DNA from: Tamarix chinensis
Lineage: Eukaryota > Streptophyta > Magnoliopsida > Caryophyllales > Tamaricaceae
Length of the DNA: 64,000 bases
Assembly (NCBI GenBank): GCA_030549775.1
Contig: CM060175.1
Location: forward strand, 63,911,245-63,975,244
Direction of reading: 5' to 3'
Shown here: piece by piece, positions 49,865-61,587 of the stretch
Position numbering within the stretch: position 1 is the stretch's first letter
How the letters are laid out: each line of letters starts with the position of its first letter
The notes under the pieces: model-generated
The model's input: only the letters and a program-made list of their open reading frames with translations
Database searches by the model: none
What the model was told of the DNA's origin: nothing
Made by a program: the position numbers and the translations under genes

Positions 49865-50181
49865 CATATAGGATTTATTAGGTTGTACTATATATATATA
49901 TATATTATCTTATTAATATCTACTTGATTTTACTATGCGTAGCTTGAATGATTTGATGATAGTTTGATGTTTATCCAGTTTGTTAAATATATAACTAAAG
50001 GTTATGTCCTTATTTTAAATAGTTTGATGTTGTTAGGTTTACATAGTTGGTTATGATCTGATAGAATATATTTATGATTTGTCTAGCTAGTTGAAGATCA
50101 GTTTACATATTCTGTAATTTAGATCCTTTCGAGAACAACCTTGATGATAAGATTTAGTGGTTCTCATTTGTAGGTAGTGAG

Positions 50182-50778
50182 ATGACATACCCTCCACTGT
50201 ATTTTCATATGGCGCCACATACAGATGTACGGACTCATATGATATGGTTATATGACGAGCTATGTCATTTGTACGCAAGTGGCTCATCCTATCACCCCTT
50301 CCATTTCAGATCTTATCACCTTCTCTTGACCCTGCCTCAGACAGAGCCATGGGCATCGGCTACATCTACTTTTTTCCATTGGTTTGTCTACCACACTGAT
50401 GCACCACACCCGAGATTTATTGAGGGTGAACTATTTGCTAGAGAGTATGATAGGATATCGAGAGAACCAATGGTCATCGATGATGAGTGGAGGTATCGTC
50501 ATAGCTTGCCTCGGAGTATCCACCTCGGTTACCCTAGAGTATCCGTGAGTAGACTCTCTTGCGATGATGTCAGGGATAAAATGATATATCGTGATGAGTG
50601 GACTTTTAGAGTTATAGTTTTAGTTGGGCTCGACGAGGCTATCGGGGGATTTAGTTTTAGATATGAGTTTTCATTTTTTAGGTATTTGAGTTGTAGCAAC
50701 ATTTTGATGTATATAGTGCTGCTATTGCTTAAATCCTGTAGTATGTATATCTTTTGTAATTTGAAATTAATTGTATAA
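50182..50778 (+). CDS. Unrecognised ORF in the CACTA element (198 codons)
   Basis: An open frame starts MTYPPLYFHMAPH and is markedly less AT-rich than the flanks up to about 50640, with a polar, tryptophan- and histidine-rich composition (HFRSYHLLL, WRYRHSLPRS, DVRDKMIYRDEWTFRV). After about codon 155 it becomes hydrophobic and AT-rich and may be intron rather than protein. The ATG sits 9 bp after an intron-acceptor-like TTTGTAG, so it may be an internal exon. It precedes tnp2 by 0.3 kb in the same direction. I do not recognise a family; it could be an extra CACTA gene or a captured host fragment. Confidence 0.45.
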   Translation: MTYPPLYFHMAPHTDVRTHMIWLYDELCHLYASGSSYHPFHFRSYHLLLTLPQTEPWASATSTFFHWFVYHTDAPHPRFIEGELFAREYDRISREPMVIDDEWRYRHSLPRSIHLGYPRVSVSRLSCDDVRDKMIYRDEWTFRVIVLVGLDEAIGGFSFRYEFSFFRYLSCSNILMYIVLLLLKSCSMYIFCNLKLIV

Positions 50779-50798
50779 TATTTTGCTACGTATGTATG

Positions 50799-50807
<9 letters not shown>

Positions 50808-50868
<61 letters not shown>
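50808..50868. repeat. (TA)n microsatellite
   Basis: About 30 copies. A second (TA)n tract lies at 50939-50978. Confidence 0.95.
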
Positions 50869-50870
<2 letters not shown>

Positions 50871-50939
50871 CTCTTTGTAAGTATGAGGAGTTTCATTGAT
50901 CAGCATTAATATAATTTTGGAAAAATGTTAGCATGATTC

Positions 50940-50984
<45 letters not shown>

Positions 50985-51104
50985 AGCATGATATATTTGA
51001 GATTAATTCTTTCTAAGTAAGAGTGATTTGAAAATTATTAAACTTATAATTCAATTGGTTTTTAATAATTACTTTCATGTGGGATATATCTAGATTCAAA
51101 TAAT

Positions 51105-54100
51105 ATGGATCGGAAATGGTTGTCTGCAAATCGTCCGTCTAGAGAATATAACGAAGGAGTGGAGTTTTTCATCAAGTTTGCAGTTGAACATGCTCGGGAC
51201 TCTAGTAGAATAGTCTGTCCTTGTTTGAAGTGTGCTTATATTCAGCGTGTCAACACTAATGATTTGAGAGATCATTTATTTGTGTATGGAATTGATACAA
51301 GTTACACTTGTTGGATATGGCATGGGGAAACAGAGTCTAAATATGAAAATGACGATGTTAGGAGGGATAGTAGTGGATCATAATTTGATAACTATGAGGG
51401 ACATTCGTTAGAGGAGATGACTCAAAAGGTTTAGGAAAGTGTTCGGGATTGTCCAAAAATTTTGAGAAGTTATTGAATGACTCAGAGAAACCTTTGTACG
51501 GTGATTGTGAGACGTTTACGTGATTATCCGCTACTTTAAGGTTGTACAACTTAAAGGCATGTAACAGATGGAGTGATAAGAGTTTCATAGAATTATTGTC
51601 ACTTGTGAAGGATATGCATCCTGATGATAACATTCTACCTGATCGTACATATGAAGCGAAGAAGATTCTATCCTCTATGGGCATGAGTTATGAGAAGATA
51701 CATGCATGCCCTAATGATTGTATTTTATATCGCAATGACAATGCATCTTTGGATAGTTGTCCTAATCCTGAATGCAAAGCACCACGATACAAGAAGAACA
51801 AGGTGCCCGCTAAGGTGTTATGGTATTTTCCTATAATACCAAGATTAAGGCGGATGTTTAATGATATTGAAGATGCCAAGAACCTAAGATGGCATACTGA
51901 TGACAAAATAGATGACGGGCTTCTTAGACATCCATCTGACTCTCCACAATGGATGACGATTGATGGGTTGTTTCCTGAATTTGGTAAAGAAGCAAGAAAT
52001 GTGCACCTTGCGCTTTTTGCAGATGGAATGAATCCGCACAATCAAGGCAGATACAGTTTATGGCCAATGATTTTGGTTATATACAATTTACCTCCGTGGC
52101 TCTATATGAAACGCAAGTATATGATGTTGTCTTTACTCATTTCCGGGCCAAACCAACCTGGGAATGATATTGATGTTTATTTGGTACCTTTGATTGATTA
52201 TTTGAAGTTCTTATGGGACATGGGCGTTGAAGTATTTGATGCATACGGTCAAGAAAATTTCACTTTGAGAGCATTGTTATTCTGTACTATAAATGATTTT
52301 CCGGCGTATGGCAACTTGTCAAACTATAGTGTGAAAGGCCATTATGCATGTCCGATATGTGAGGAGAATACTTCATTTGTTCAGATAACACATGGCCGAA
52401 AGACTGTGTTCCTTGGGCATCGTAGGTTTTTACCGAAGAATCATCATTATCGTAGGCAAAGAAAAGCGTTCAATGGATTCCGAGAAGAAGGGCAGGCACC
52501 AATCCGGTTGACGGGTCGACAAGTGTGGTTGAAGATAAAACATTTGAGTGTCAAGTTTGGAAAGAAGAATAAAGATAAGCCTCCATCAGTTGGGTGGAAG
52601 AAGATGTCAATATTCTTTAACCTTCCTTATTGGGAATCTTTCTACGTGAGATATGCCCTTGATGTGATGCATATTGAAAAAAATATGTGACAGTCTTATT
52701 GGTACATTACTTAATGTTCCACACAAGACTAAAGATGGGATAAATGCTCGAATGGATATGGAAGAAATGGGTATTAGACGGGAACTGACACCGCGAGACA
52801 ACGGAAGAAGAACATATTTACCGCCGGCGTGTCATACTCTTTCCAGAAAAGAGAAAATTTCATTTTGTGAATTCTTGCACAGTGTCAAGGATCCGGAAGG
52901 GTACTCTTCAAATGTTAGAAGGCTCGTATTGATGAAAGAGTTGACATTAATTAACATGAAGTCTCATGATTGTCATATCTTGATGCAGCACTTGTTGCCG
53001 ATAGCTATACGTGGAATTTTGCCAAAACGTGTTTGAATTACTATCACGAGGCTTTGTTGGTTTTTGAAATCCGTATGCTCTAAAGTTATACATCCTGATA
53101 GTTTGGACGCCTTGCAAAAAGGGATTGTGATTATTTTGTGCCAACTTGAAATGTATTTTCCACCGTTATTTTTTGACATTATGGTACATCTAACTGTTCA
53201 TTTAGTTTATGAGATAAAGATGTTAGGACTTGTTCATCAGCATTGGATGTACCCCTTTGAACGGTTTATGAAGTTGATAAAAGGTTATGTGAAGAATCGA
53301 TATTGGCCATAAGGATGTATTGTTGAGAGTTACCTGGTGGAAGAGGCAATTGAGTTTTGCACAAAGTACTTGTCAAATGCTGAAGCTATTGGTATTCCTA
53401 AGTCTCGACATGCTAGCAAATTTGAAGGACAGGGTATTAGAGGCAAACAGTTTGGGCGTGTAGATCCTAACATGTTCCGTGCAACACATCTATATGTATT
53501 ACACAACACTGATGATGTTCAGCCGTACATTGAAGAACATATGACTTCTTTACGGATTAAAAATCCATCAAAGACTGAGAAATGAATTATCGATAAACAT
53601 AATCTTTCCTTTATTGATTGGATAAAAGATCGCATCATTCCACTCATCGGACATTCCCCAACTTTAATTTCCGAAACCCTGCATTGGTTGTCTCAGAAAC
53701 CTTGTTATGAAGTTTTTCAATATACCAGTTATGTGATGAACGGTTGCACTTTTTATACAAAAGAACAAGATGGGAAGAGTACAATGCAGAATAGTGGGGT
53801 GACTTTAGTGGCTGAGGCAATGCATGGTTCTGGTGCGAAAGACAAGAATCCAACTTATGCAGATATGAATTATTATGGTGTGATTGAACATATATGGGAG
53901 TTAGATTACATTGTATTTAAAATCCCTGTATTCGGCTGCAGATGGGCTGATAACGGCAGTGGGGTTAGATATGAAGATGGATTCACATTAGTAGATCTTA
54001 ATAGGGCAGGGAATAAACAAGACCCATTCATCTTAGCATCACAAGCGACACAAGTATTCTATGTCACTGACCCTGCTGATAACAGATGGTCTGTAGTACT

Positions 54101-54330
54101 ATCTACAAAAAAAATAAATGCTAATGAATGTGATGATGAAAATGATGCCAATTGGAATAACGAGTGTGTCTAAGTTGTGCAAGCAACTCAATTATTGAAT
54201 GATGATAACAATACAATTAATGAGGAGGAAATATATGTCAGGAATGATCATCGTGAAGTAATATATGTATCAGATCTTGAATCTAATCCGAAAACAAGGG
54301 GGAAAAAGAAGGAAAAGAAAGCAATGAGGG
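51105..54330 (+). pseudogene. tnp2-type CACTA transposase (Transpos_assoc, Tnp2, DUF4218, DUF4216), broken
   Basis: It starts MDRKWLSANRPSREY at 51105 with the transposase-associated zinc-binding domain (CPCLKCAYIQ, H, YTCWIWHGE). Stops occur in the link 51384-51541. The Tnp2 core follows in 51542-52690 (WSDKSFIELL, IHACPNDCILYR, CPNPEC, LALFADGMNPH with a candidate catalytic Asp, DFPAYGNLSNY, DVMHIEKN). A 2-bp loss at about 52685 shifts the frame, which then continues to 54173 through DUF4218 (QLEMYFPPLFFDIMVHLTVHLV) and DUF4216 (VFKIPVFGCRWADN, FTLVDLNRAG, ATQVFYVTDP). That part has stops at 53034, 53310 and 53583. A Lys-rich stretch after 54180 ends at a GT near 54331. The stops look like single transitions, so inactivation may be fairly recent. 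Confidence 0.93.
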
Positions 54331-54442
54331 TAATAATATTGTAACATATAATATCTATGTTGGTTTTTTTAAATGCATTTTTCAACTCAATTATGCTCAA
54401 TACATAACATTCTAACATAATTTATTTATTGATTTTTTTTAG

Positions 54443-57400
54443 AGATATGGCCAATAAAAATATTGATAGGGACAGCAGTAATGAAGAAGGGAAAAGAGGG
54501 CCGACAATTATGAGAATCATCACAAATATGAGGAATAAAGGAGAACTGGTCGAGTTGGGATGGAATACTTACAATCTTCCCATTGGCCCTTATGCAGACA
54601 TGTTCTTGACTTACATTTCACTTGTGACACGTAACCGTGTTCCTATCTCCTATAATAATTGGAAGCAGGTTCCAACGGGTCATAAGGAGTATATTTGGCA
54701 GGAAATCACAATAAATATACTATTTTATGTAATCATTTATGTATGTAAAATGTTATTAATTTTAATACATTAATATCGGTATACATTTGTATGTCTTACA
54801 ATGCAGAGAGTGTTTAATGTGCCAGAGAGTAGGAAGAAATGGCTTCTTAGACATTGTGGGGAGCGTCTAAGAACATTTAGGTCATATTTAGTTCGTAGGA
54901 AAATGTACAGAAAGAGGGATGGTTCTCTACGGCAGAATCCACCCAAACGATACAGTTTCATCGATCAAGAAAGTTGGAACCAATTTATTGCATATCGTCT
55001 TACGGGTGATTTTAAGGTATTTGTTAGATAACAATTAAATTTTTTTTATCGATCCTAGTATTGTGCATAATATTGAAATAACTATGTCACTATGTTTTGG
55101 CTTGTCACATAGGAAAAAAGTGTCAAAAATAAAGAGATTGCGAAGCAGAATAAATACCGGCATAATATGGCTTGCAAAAGGTATGCAGGCCTTGAAGAGG
55201 AGTTGGTATGTATTTTGTGATTTATCTATTTACAGCGTATTGACAAATTTTATAATATTGGTACATTATAAGAATATTTTTTGATTTATAGCTTATAGCC
55301 CAAGACTTAGACCCATGTACCTCGTCGATTAATATTGGTACATTATGAAAGAAGGCTAGAGCAACAAAAGATAGATATATTAATGAAGATGTAGATGTTG
55401 CAGCGACAAAAATTGTAAGTTTGTAGATATTTGGAACCCTGCTTACTTTTCTTTTAGAAAACTATTATATTATGCTTATTCATGTAAGCTAATTTTACAT
55501 ATATTATATACATTACAGGATGAACTTCAAGCGTCAGATGGTGAGGAGGGGGTAGACCAATATAACATTGTATCACAGGCTACAGGAATTGTAGAACACC
55601 CTGGAAGACACAGGGGTCTTGGATTAGGTGTTACGAAAACGAGCGTACGTGGTCGATCTCGTGGTTCTCGTAACACTAATGAGCAAGTCGCCATCCTCAC
55701 ACAGAAATTGAACGTGGCATTTGAACGGATGACAACAATGGAGCAAGAGTTGTCATTTATTAAATCTCAAGGGTATAAGCCATCCGATTCAGTCGACCAT
55801 GATCAGCTTCACATACCTAATGTAAATAGTGTCAGAGATAGTTGTTAAGCTGATGCACGTCTTTCTTCTCTTTCCGAGGTAAGCATTACATAACTATGAA
55901 TTGTTATTAAATGTATTCGGTGTCATAAATAATTAATAATGTGTAATATTTTTGTTTAGGGTTTGCATAAATGTGACTTGTTAGCGAATGATCTTTCAAC
56001 TCTTTTGGTGAAAGGAAGGGTCCGCATCAGTCACAGTACCCAAACGCAAACTGTCCACGGGTACAACTTAGCCCTACTTATAAGGCCGGTGAGTATTGAC
56101 ACTCCAATCATTGTTAGTGCACCCTTGCCTTGTTATAAAGAGGGCGATGAGGCAGCCACAGTGCTAGAAGCTCATGGAAGCTTCGTGCCTTGGCCTGTGG
56201 ATCAGATACGTCTCACTACTGAAGAGGTATTGGCATTCAATATCTTCATTAGACCTAGTTTAGTACTTACATTGTTTATACCTTTTTCATATATATATAT
56301 GCTCAATACATACTTTGTTTATTATTATTATTTAAGGAATTAAAGAAGAAGACTGCTCCTGCTAGTAAAACCAAGAGAGGTACTAGTAGAACGAGCAATA
56401 CAAAAGAGGGCGCTGTCAAAGGAAAGAGAGATAAATCTAAAAAATTAGTTGCCCCACAAAAGATTCCTTCTTCGGAAATACGCCAACCTCCACCAGCATT
56501 AGCTTTATTGTATTTCTATGCCCAAAACTACCTCGGGAATAATTATATTTCCATTGATTGTCGTCCTGAGTATGTTGGAAGGGACGATGCTACTTACATG
56601 GTATCGACAGTTGACATAAGCGACATTTATAATCAGGAATGGATGTCAACCACGAGTGTCGCCGTTTATGTCACGTAAGCATTATTTCATATTTTAGATT
56701 TTAGTACTCTTGGAGAAATAGAATTTTTACAACCTCTTAAGCTTATATGAGTTATTAGTTATTAACAAATATCCATTGTTATTGTCGTCCATATATAGGT
56801 TAGTAGCTAGTCGCGCTGCGTTGGAGAGAATGATGTCCTCTATTGTGTTTGTGTGCCCATACTACATAGCTGACAGTAGTACAATAACAGAGGATAGCCA
56901 CATAAACTATTTAGCGGATCGCATTTTGATTGAGAGACACAACAAGCTCTATCTCATTCCTCATCTCGCAACTGAACATTGGGTTTTGTACGCCGTCCGA
57001 CCTGATCTTAATAAAGTTTATGTGTTTGATTCCCTTCGAACCTATGACGTGCCTTTTGAGGTCGCTCGTCGTGGTGGAAAGGAATTTATTGACATATTAG
57101 TATACTTTTCACTTCTTACTTCATTAGCTTATTTATACATATATATATTCTACTTTCATTATTTGAGGTATATATACTTACAATATTATGTATCCAACTC
57201 TATTTATTAGGGCACTACGGACGGCATATCAAAGGAGATGTGGGAATGGTGTCCTAGACCCAAAGAATCTTCAATATGAGCCTATCATGGTAAGTAGGAA
57301 GACAACTATTTTGTATTTTGTTTTAATTCAAATTAATATATAATAGTTAGAGAGCTAACTGAATTCATTTGACAGTGTCCAGAACAACAAAACGGCGATG

Positions 57401-57678
57401 ATTGTGGATACTATGTATGTAGAGCAATGGATCTTATAGTCCAGAATAGATCGGTTAACATAAATCCAAGCCATGTATGTTTGCTTTTCCATATTTTTCT
57501 ATTAATGAATCATGACATATATATTTTTGACCTAATGGCTAACTGTATATTAATTAAAACATGGGTGTTGTAGTTTTTCACCAATGACTATACACGAGGC
57601 CAGCAATATAATGTTGATGAAATTGATGAAGTTAGAGACCAATGGGTCAAGCACGTGCACTCATTCATTCGGTATTAG
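54443..57678 (+). CDS. Second CACTA gene: Plant transposase (Ptta)-like N-terminus, Ulp1-like C48 protease C-terminus
   Basis: Exons by eye: 54443-54710, 54807-55016, 55113-55205, 55292-55414, 55519-55878, 55960-56226, 56337-56674, 56799-57099, 57211-57289, 57376-57474, 57574-57678. The ATG is at 54447. The first exons resemble the Ptta/En-Spm transposase_24 protein (RKKWLLRHCGERLRTFRSYL; KQNKYRHNMACKRYAGLEEE). Exon 6 resembles the DUF8039-like domain. Exons 8-10 form an Ulp1 (C48) cysteine protease: His in TEHWVLY, Asp in VYVFDS, Gln in CPEQQN and Cys in DDCGYYVC. Breaks: TGA in exon 4 (a Trp position), TAA at 55846-55848 in exon 5, a doubtful exon 1 donor (ATAAAT), and a 1-base phase mismatch between exons 8 and 9. 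It is likely a decaying gene with an intact protease core. Confidence 0.82.
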
Positions 57679-57985
57679 GTAGCGATCTATATATTCTATA
57701 TGCATTTTCAGGTTTGTATTTCGTCTACATCTTTCAGTCTTCCAGCCTAGATCTGTGAACTCTTTACTTTGGGGTGTAGAGCTACCAAGTTGTGGTATGC
57801 CCACTAATTTTTATTCCTAAGTATAGTTGGTGTATTGAGACATGTATACCAATTATAGATTGATTGAAATTATGGTGTGATTGCTGATTTGGTATGAATT
57901 GATGTTGTTTTACATTGCAAATTTGGTAATTGTTTGAACATACAACTGTGTATGTGGGCAGGAACAAAACAGAAAAATGCTAAAA
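57679..57985. other. 3' region of the second CACTA gene
   Basis: Probable 3' UTR; no other feature is seen before the subterminal repeats. Confidence 0.5.
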
Positions 57986-57989
57986 AAAA

Positions 57990-58475
57990 CATAGGTTTTA
58001 ATAACGGTTTCCCATAGAACCGTTATTAAAGCATGGGTTTTAATAACAGTTTTATTTAAGAATCGTTATTAAAACTCCTTATAGTTTCATATTTCTGCGC
58101 ATTTAATACGTATTAGAGGGTTTAATAAACACATAATCAATGACTGAAACGGTAATTCGATCATGTTTTAACAATGGTTTTTGTATTAACCATTATTAAT
58201 ACATGGTTTTCAACAACGGTTTTTTCATATAAATCGTTATTGAAACCTTATTTTTAACAACGGTTTACGGAGAAACCGTTATTAAAAGCTCCTTTTTAAC
58301 AACGGTTTTTAAGTAAAAATCGTTATTAAATATGAAGTTTACGCACATATTCGTGGGTTTTTGTGTATTTTTCATGACGGTTATGAACCGTTATTAAAGA
58401 TTTAATAAAGGGCAATTCAATAACGGTTGAAAACCGTTATTAAAACTATAAAATAAGCGTTATTAAAACCCCTTT
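57990..58475. repeat. Right subterminal hairpin repeats of the CACTA element
   Basis: About eight inverted pairs of TTTTAATAACGGTT-like and AACCGTTATTAAAA-like motifs, more varied than at the left end (AACAATGG, AACAACGG and others), end just inside the TIR. Confidence 0.88.
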
Positions 58476-58489
58476 CCGTGGTAGTGGTA

Positions 58490-61400
58490 TATTCAATGAA
58501 GGAATTCGATATCTAAAATTATTCTATTTGCAAAATCAAATAACCAATTTGATATTATTTTTTTAAGATCAAATAACCTATCAAGTCAACAAAATGTTAA
58601 ATAAATCGAATATCAAATCCGAAAAATACAAATACTATCTTATCTAAAAAATTATATATGCACTACACATAAAAAACATATAAAATTTAAAATAATTTCC
58701 TGTATATATATACACTTTACTATTGGGCTATTTTCTTTCCATTGCAAAATAAGGAAAAATTATTTAGTTTTTCTAATGATTTAGTTCGAAGAGTGAGAAT
58801 TAATGGTGAGAAATTTGGCCAATTTGGATAATTTGCAAGATTCTTATATGCCCTTGTGAATTGTATTTAAATTTTGTTTATTGTTGAAATTTTTTATGTT
58901 TTCTAATTTTATTTTCGCTAAAGATTTAATTATTATTGCATGCTTAGAAGCATTAGTTGGATACACTAGTTTAAGACTCGAATCAAATGAGTCTTAGGAG
59001 GTACGATCATTTTATCTGGTTGTTGTTTACCACTTGGATTATGGCTACTTAGGTTACATTGGTTCAAATCAAACCATTTTGTATCCATCAACTTATTTTT
59101 TTATTAGTTATTTCTTATTTAGATTAATTGAAGGTTTTGTATATTTGAAAGGTTTAATGATATCTGAATTGAAGTTTTGAAAATTCTTAGTGTTAGATAT
59201 TCCATCCTTTGTATGAGAGTCTTTACAGAATATTCAATCACTGATTATTTAAAACATCAAATATTCAATCCATGAATAATTCTACTTACAAATACACTAT
59301 TTTCTTGTTTTCATTACACTAATACAATATGGGTTCTATAAGTGAAAATTTACACTTATTTGCTTGTGGAGTTCCCGCTTTATTAGAAGTTGTGAACAAG
59401 TTGTAAAATTTGCGGACGTAAGCATAGTATTTTGTTTTATGAACTACAATATGGAAAATTCTTCTCCATTCATAAGTCATATATAGTATTTCCTTCGATT
59501 GTAGTCCATACCTTGTTTCCAGTAGTAGTAGTAGTAGTCCATACCAAATAAGGTCGGTGTTTAGTGGAGTGCCTTGGTGTTTTACACAAGACTAGTGTCT
59601 TTGCCGGCTTGGCAAGATTTAGAGATAATATGGATTTGTCAAATAACAATTCTATATTGTTGAATATTCTTTTATCCTTTTAGTTTTATGTTAAATAATG
59701 CTTGATAGGTTATCTTTAGTTTATAATAACCATCGAAAATACATATTTTCGTGATTCATTTTCTTGAAAAGTCATTTTTTTATTTATGGGATATCTTTTA
59801 CATAAATTAATGCTCCATAAACATTGCAATAATGATGGGGTAAAATCACGGCAATTGATAGGAAAATTGCCAATTTGTTATAGTGGAAGGAAAATTTATG
59901 GCGATAGATCATTATTAATAAGTTTAATTTGATAGGCGTAAAAAATTATAGAATCAGTCATCCTGAAATATTTATCATGACGATAATGTCATTATTAAAA
60001 AATAAATGTCTGCCAATGAATAGTTATTACAATAGACATGTATACAAATCAGAGGCTTTTTCTTCGTCAAGTATTTCCTCTATGATTTTATCTAATTTAT
60101 AGTAACTCTTTCAAGAGAAAAAAAGAAAAGAAAAGAGAGAGATGATATATTACAATATTCTAGTAAGTGTAGTAGTCATTGTCAGTTTTTTAGATATTAT
60201 AAAATATGAAAGAAAAACAATATTAAGGATTTACAACTACCTGTCATCGTTGCTTCGTCCATAGTCATCGTTGAATCCTTTAATTGGAGCATTGTGTTTT
60301 ATTTATGTATAAGATATTACGATGACAAGTTATCTTAAAAGGTATTTGAGTAATTATAATGTTGTAGGCTTCAATTTTAACTCCCTTATATATTTCCAAA
60401 TATGAAGGAAAAAGAAGAAAAGAAAAGAGGATTTACGTGATCCCTCGTCCTTATATCTGTCATAGACTCATAGTGGTCGTTGAATTTGTTAATCGGAACG
60501 TAGTGTTTTCCGTTTTTATCATGTATCAGATATGCATTAGTTAGTGTGGTGTTTTTTGGTTTTTTTTTTTGTTCAAAATAAAAAGAGTATTGACAATAAA
60601 AAAAAATACTCTTCAAATATCAATCATTTTACACAAAAAAAATTACACACTATCTTCTCTATCTTTATCAACATCAAACTATGATTATCTCTAAATATAT
60701 TCACTATTTTCATTTTCCTTATTAATTTTCATTTTATAAAAAAAAAATTATAACTAGTTATTTTCAAATTAATCAAATCATAATTTTTTTTAACAATCCT
60801 AAAAATTCTGAACAAAAATGATTTTTAAAATAATATATAAATTTATAAATATTTTTTAACAAACTTAAAAATTATAAGTAAAAAGTGATCTTTAAAATAA
60901 TATTTAAATTTATATATAATTAAAATTGATTACATATAATTATTACTTGGTATGTATAGAATAAAATAAATCAATACTTAAATAATGTAAATTATAAATG
61001 AGTAGTGATGTGATTGGTAAAAATAGTATAAATTTAATGTAAATTGATAAAAAAAATGATATAAGAGAGAAAATACTTAGATAGTACAAATGAGTATTTT
61101 ACATTAGTATTGGCAATATATATGCTCCAAATTTATTAATATAGTAATATGTAATATGGTAGTATATGGTGATAATGTATAAATATGTTCGAGCACTTAA
61201 AATTGTATACCTGTGTATGCTTAAAAGTTTGGACATACAATAAAATAAGTGGTGATGTTTTTTTTTTCATTTGTTAGCATTTTAGTCTGGATAGTGATAA
61301 TAAGAATATTTTATGAAATATAGTAACAAGTTAATATAATTAATAAAAATGTTGTAATATAATTAATAAGAATGGAAGGTATAAAATAAGTAAAAATATT

Positions 61401-61585
61401 AATAAAAAAAATTAAGTTTAAAAACTTAAAATAATAATAATTGGAATGGCCATTTTTGAATATATTAATATACTATATATAAAATGAGTGAAGATAATTG
61501 TAATTTAACCTATTTTCTAAATTTTATTTTATTTAATAATCATAAATTAATTATAGGCAAATTATATCAATTTTATTTATTTATT
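58490..61585. other. AT-rich intergenic DNA
   Basis: No gene, RNA or bounded element is recognised. A (AGT)n run lies at about 59520-59536. The interval 60640-61140 has long A- and T-runs only. Confidence 0.45.
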
Positions 61586-61587
61586 AT

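Larger units (their letters stand above)
48686..50181. other. 5' leader region of the CACTA element
   Basis: It contains a C/T-rich, less AT-rich stretch (48700-48910) that may be the element's promoter or first non-coding exon, a (TA)n run at 48953-49011, telomere-like repeats at 49454-49672 and an (ATA)n run at 49801-49863. No coding gene is recognised. Confidence 0.5.
48403..58486 (+). mobile_element. 10.1-kb CACTA (En/Spm) transposon with its gene set
   Basis: The left tip CACTACTACGGAAACAGG and the reverse complement of the right tip CACTACCACGGAAAGGGG form the TIR. The adjacent trinucleotides are ATA (48400-48402) and GTA (58487-58489), an imperfect 3-bp duplication. Subterminal TTTTAATAACGGTT/AACCGTTATTAAAA motifs crowd both ends. 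Between them lie an unrecognised ORF, a tnp2-type transposase pseudogene and a second, spliced gene with an Ulp1-like protease. This is the usual plant CACTA gene content, in autonomous-like length, but the transposase is broken, so movement would need help in trans. Confidence 0.93.

Noticed and set aside
50529..50906. Minus-strand ORF with a Tyr-Ile repeat
   Set aside because: Translation of the (TA)n microsatellite and antisense of the unrecognised CACTA ORF.
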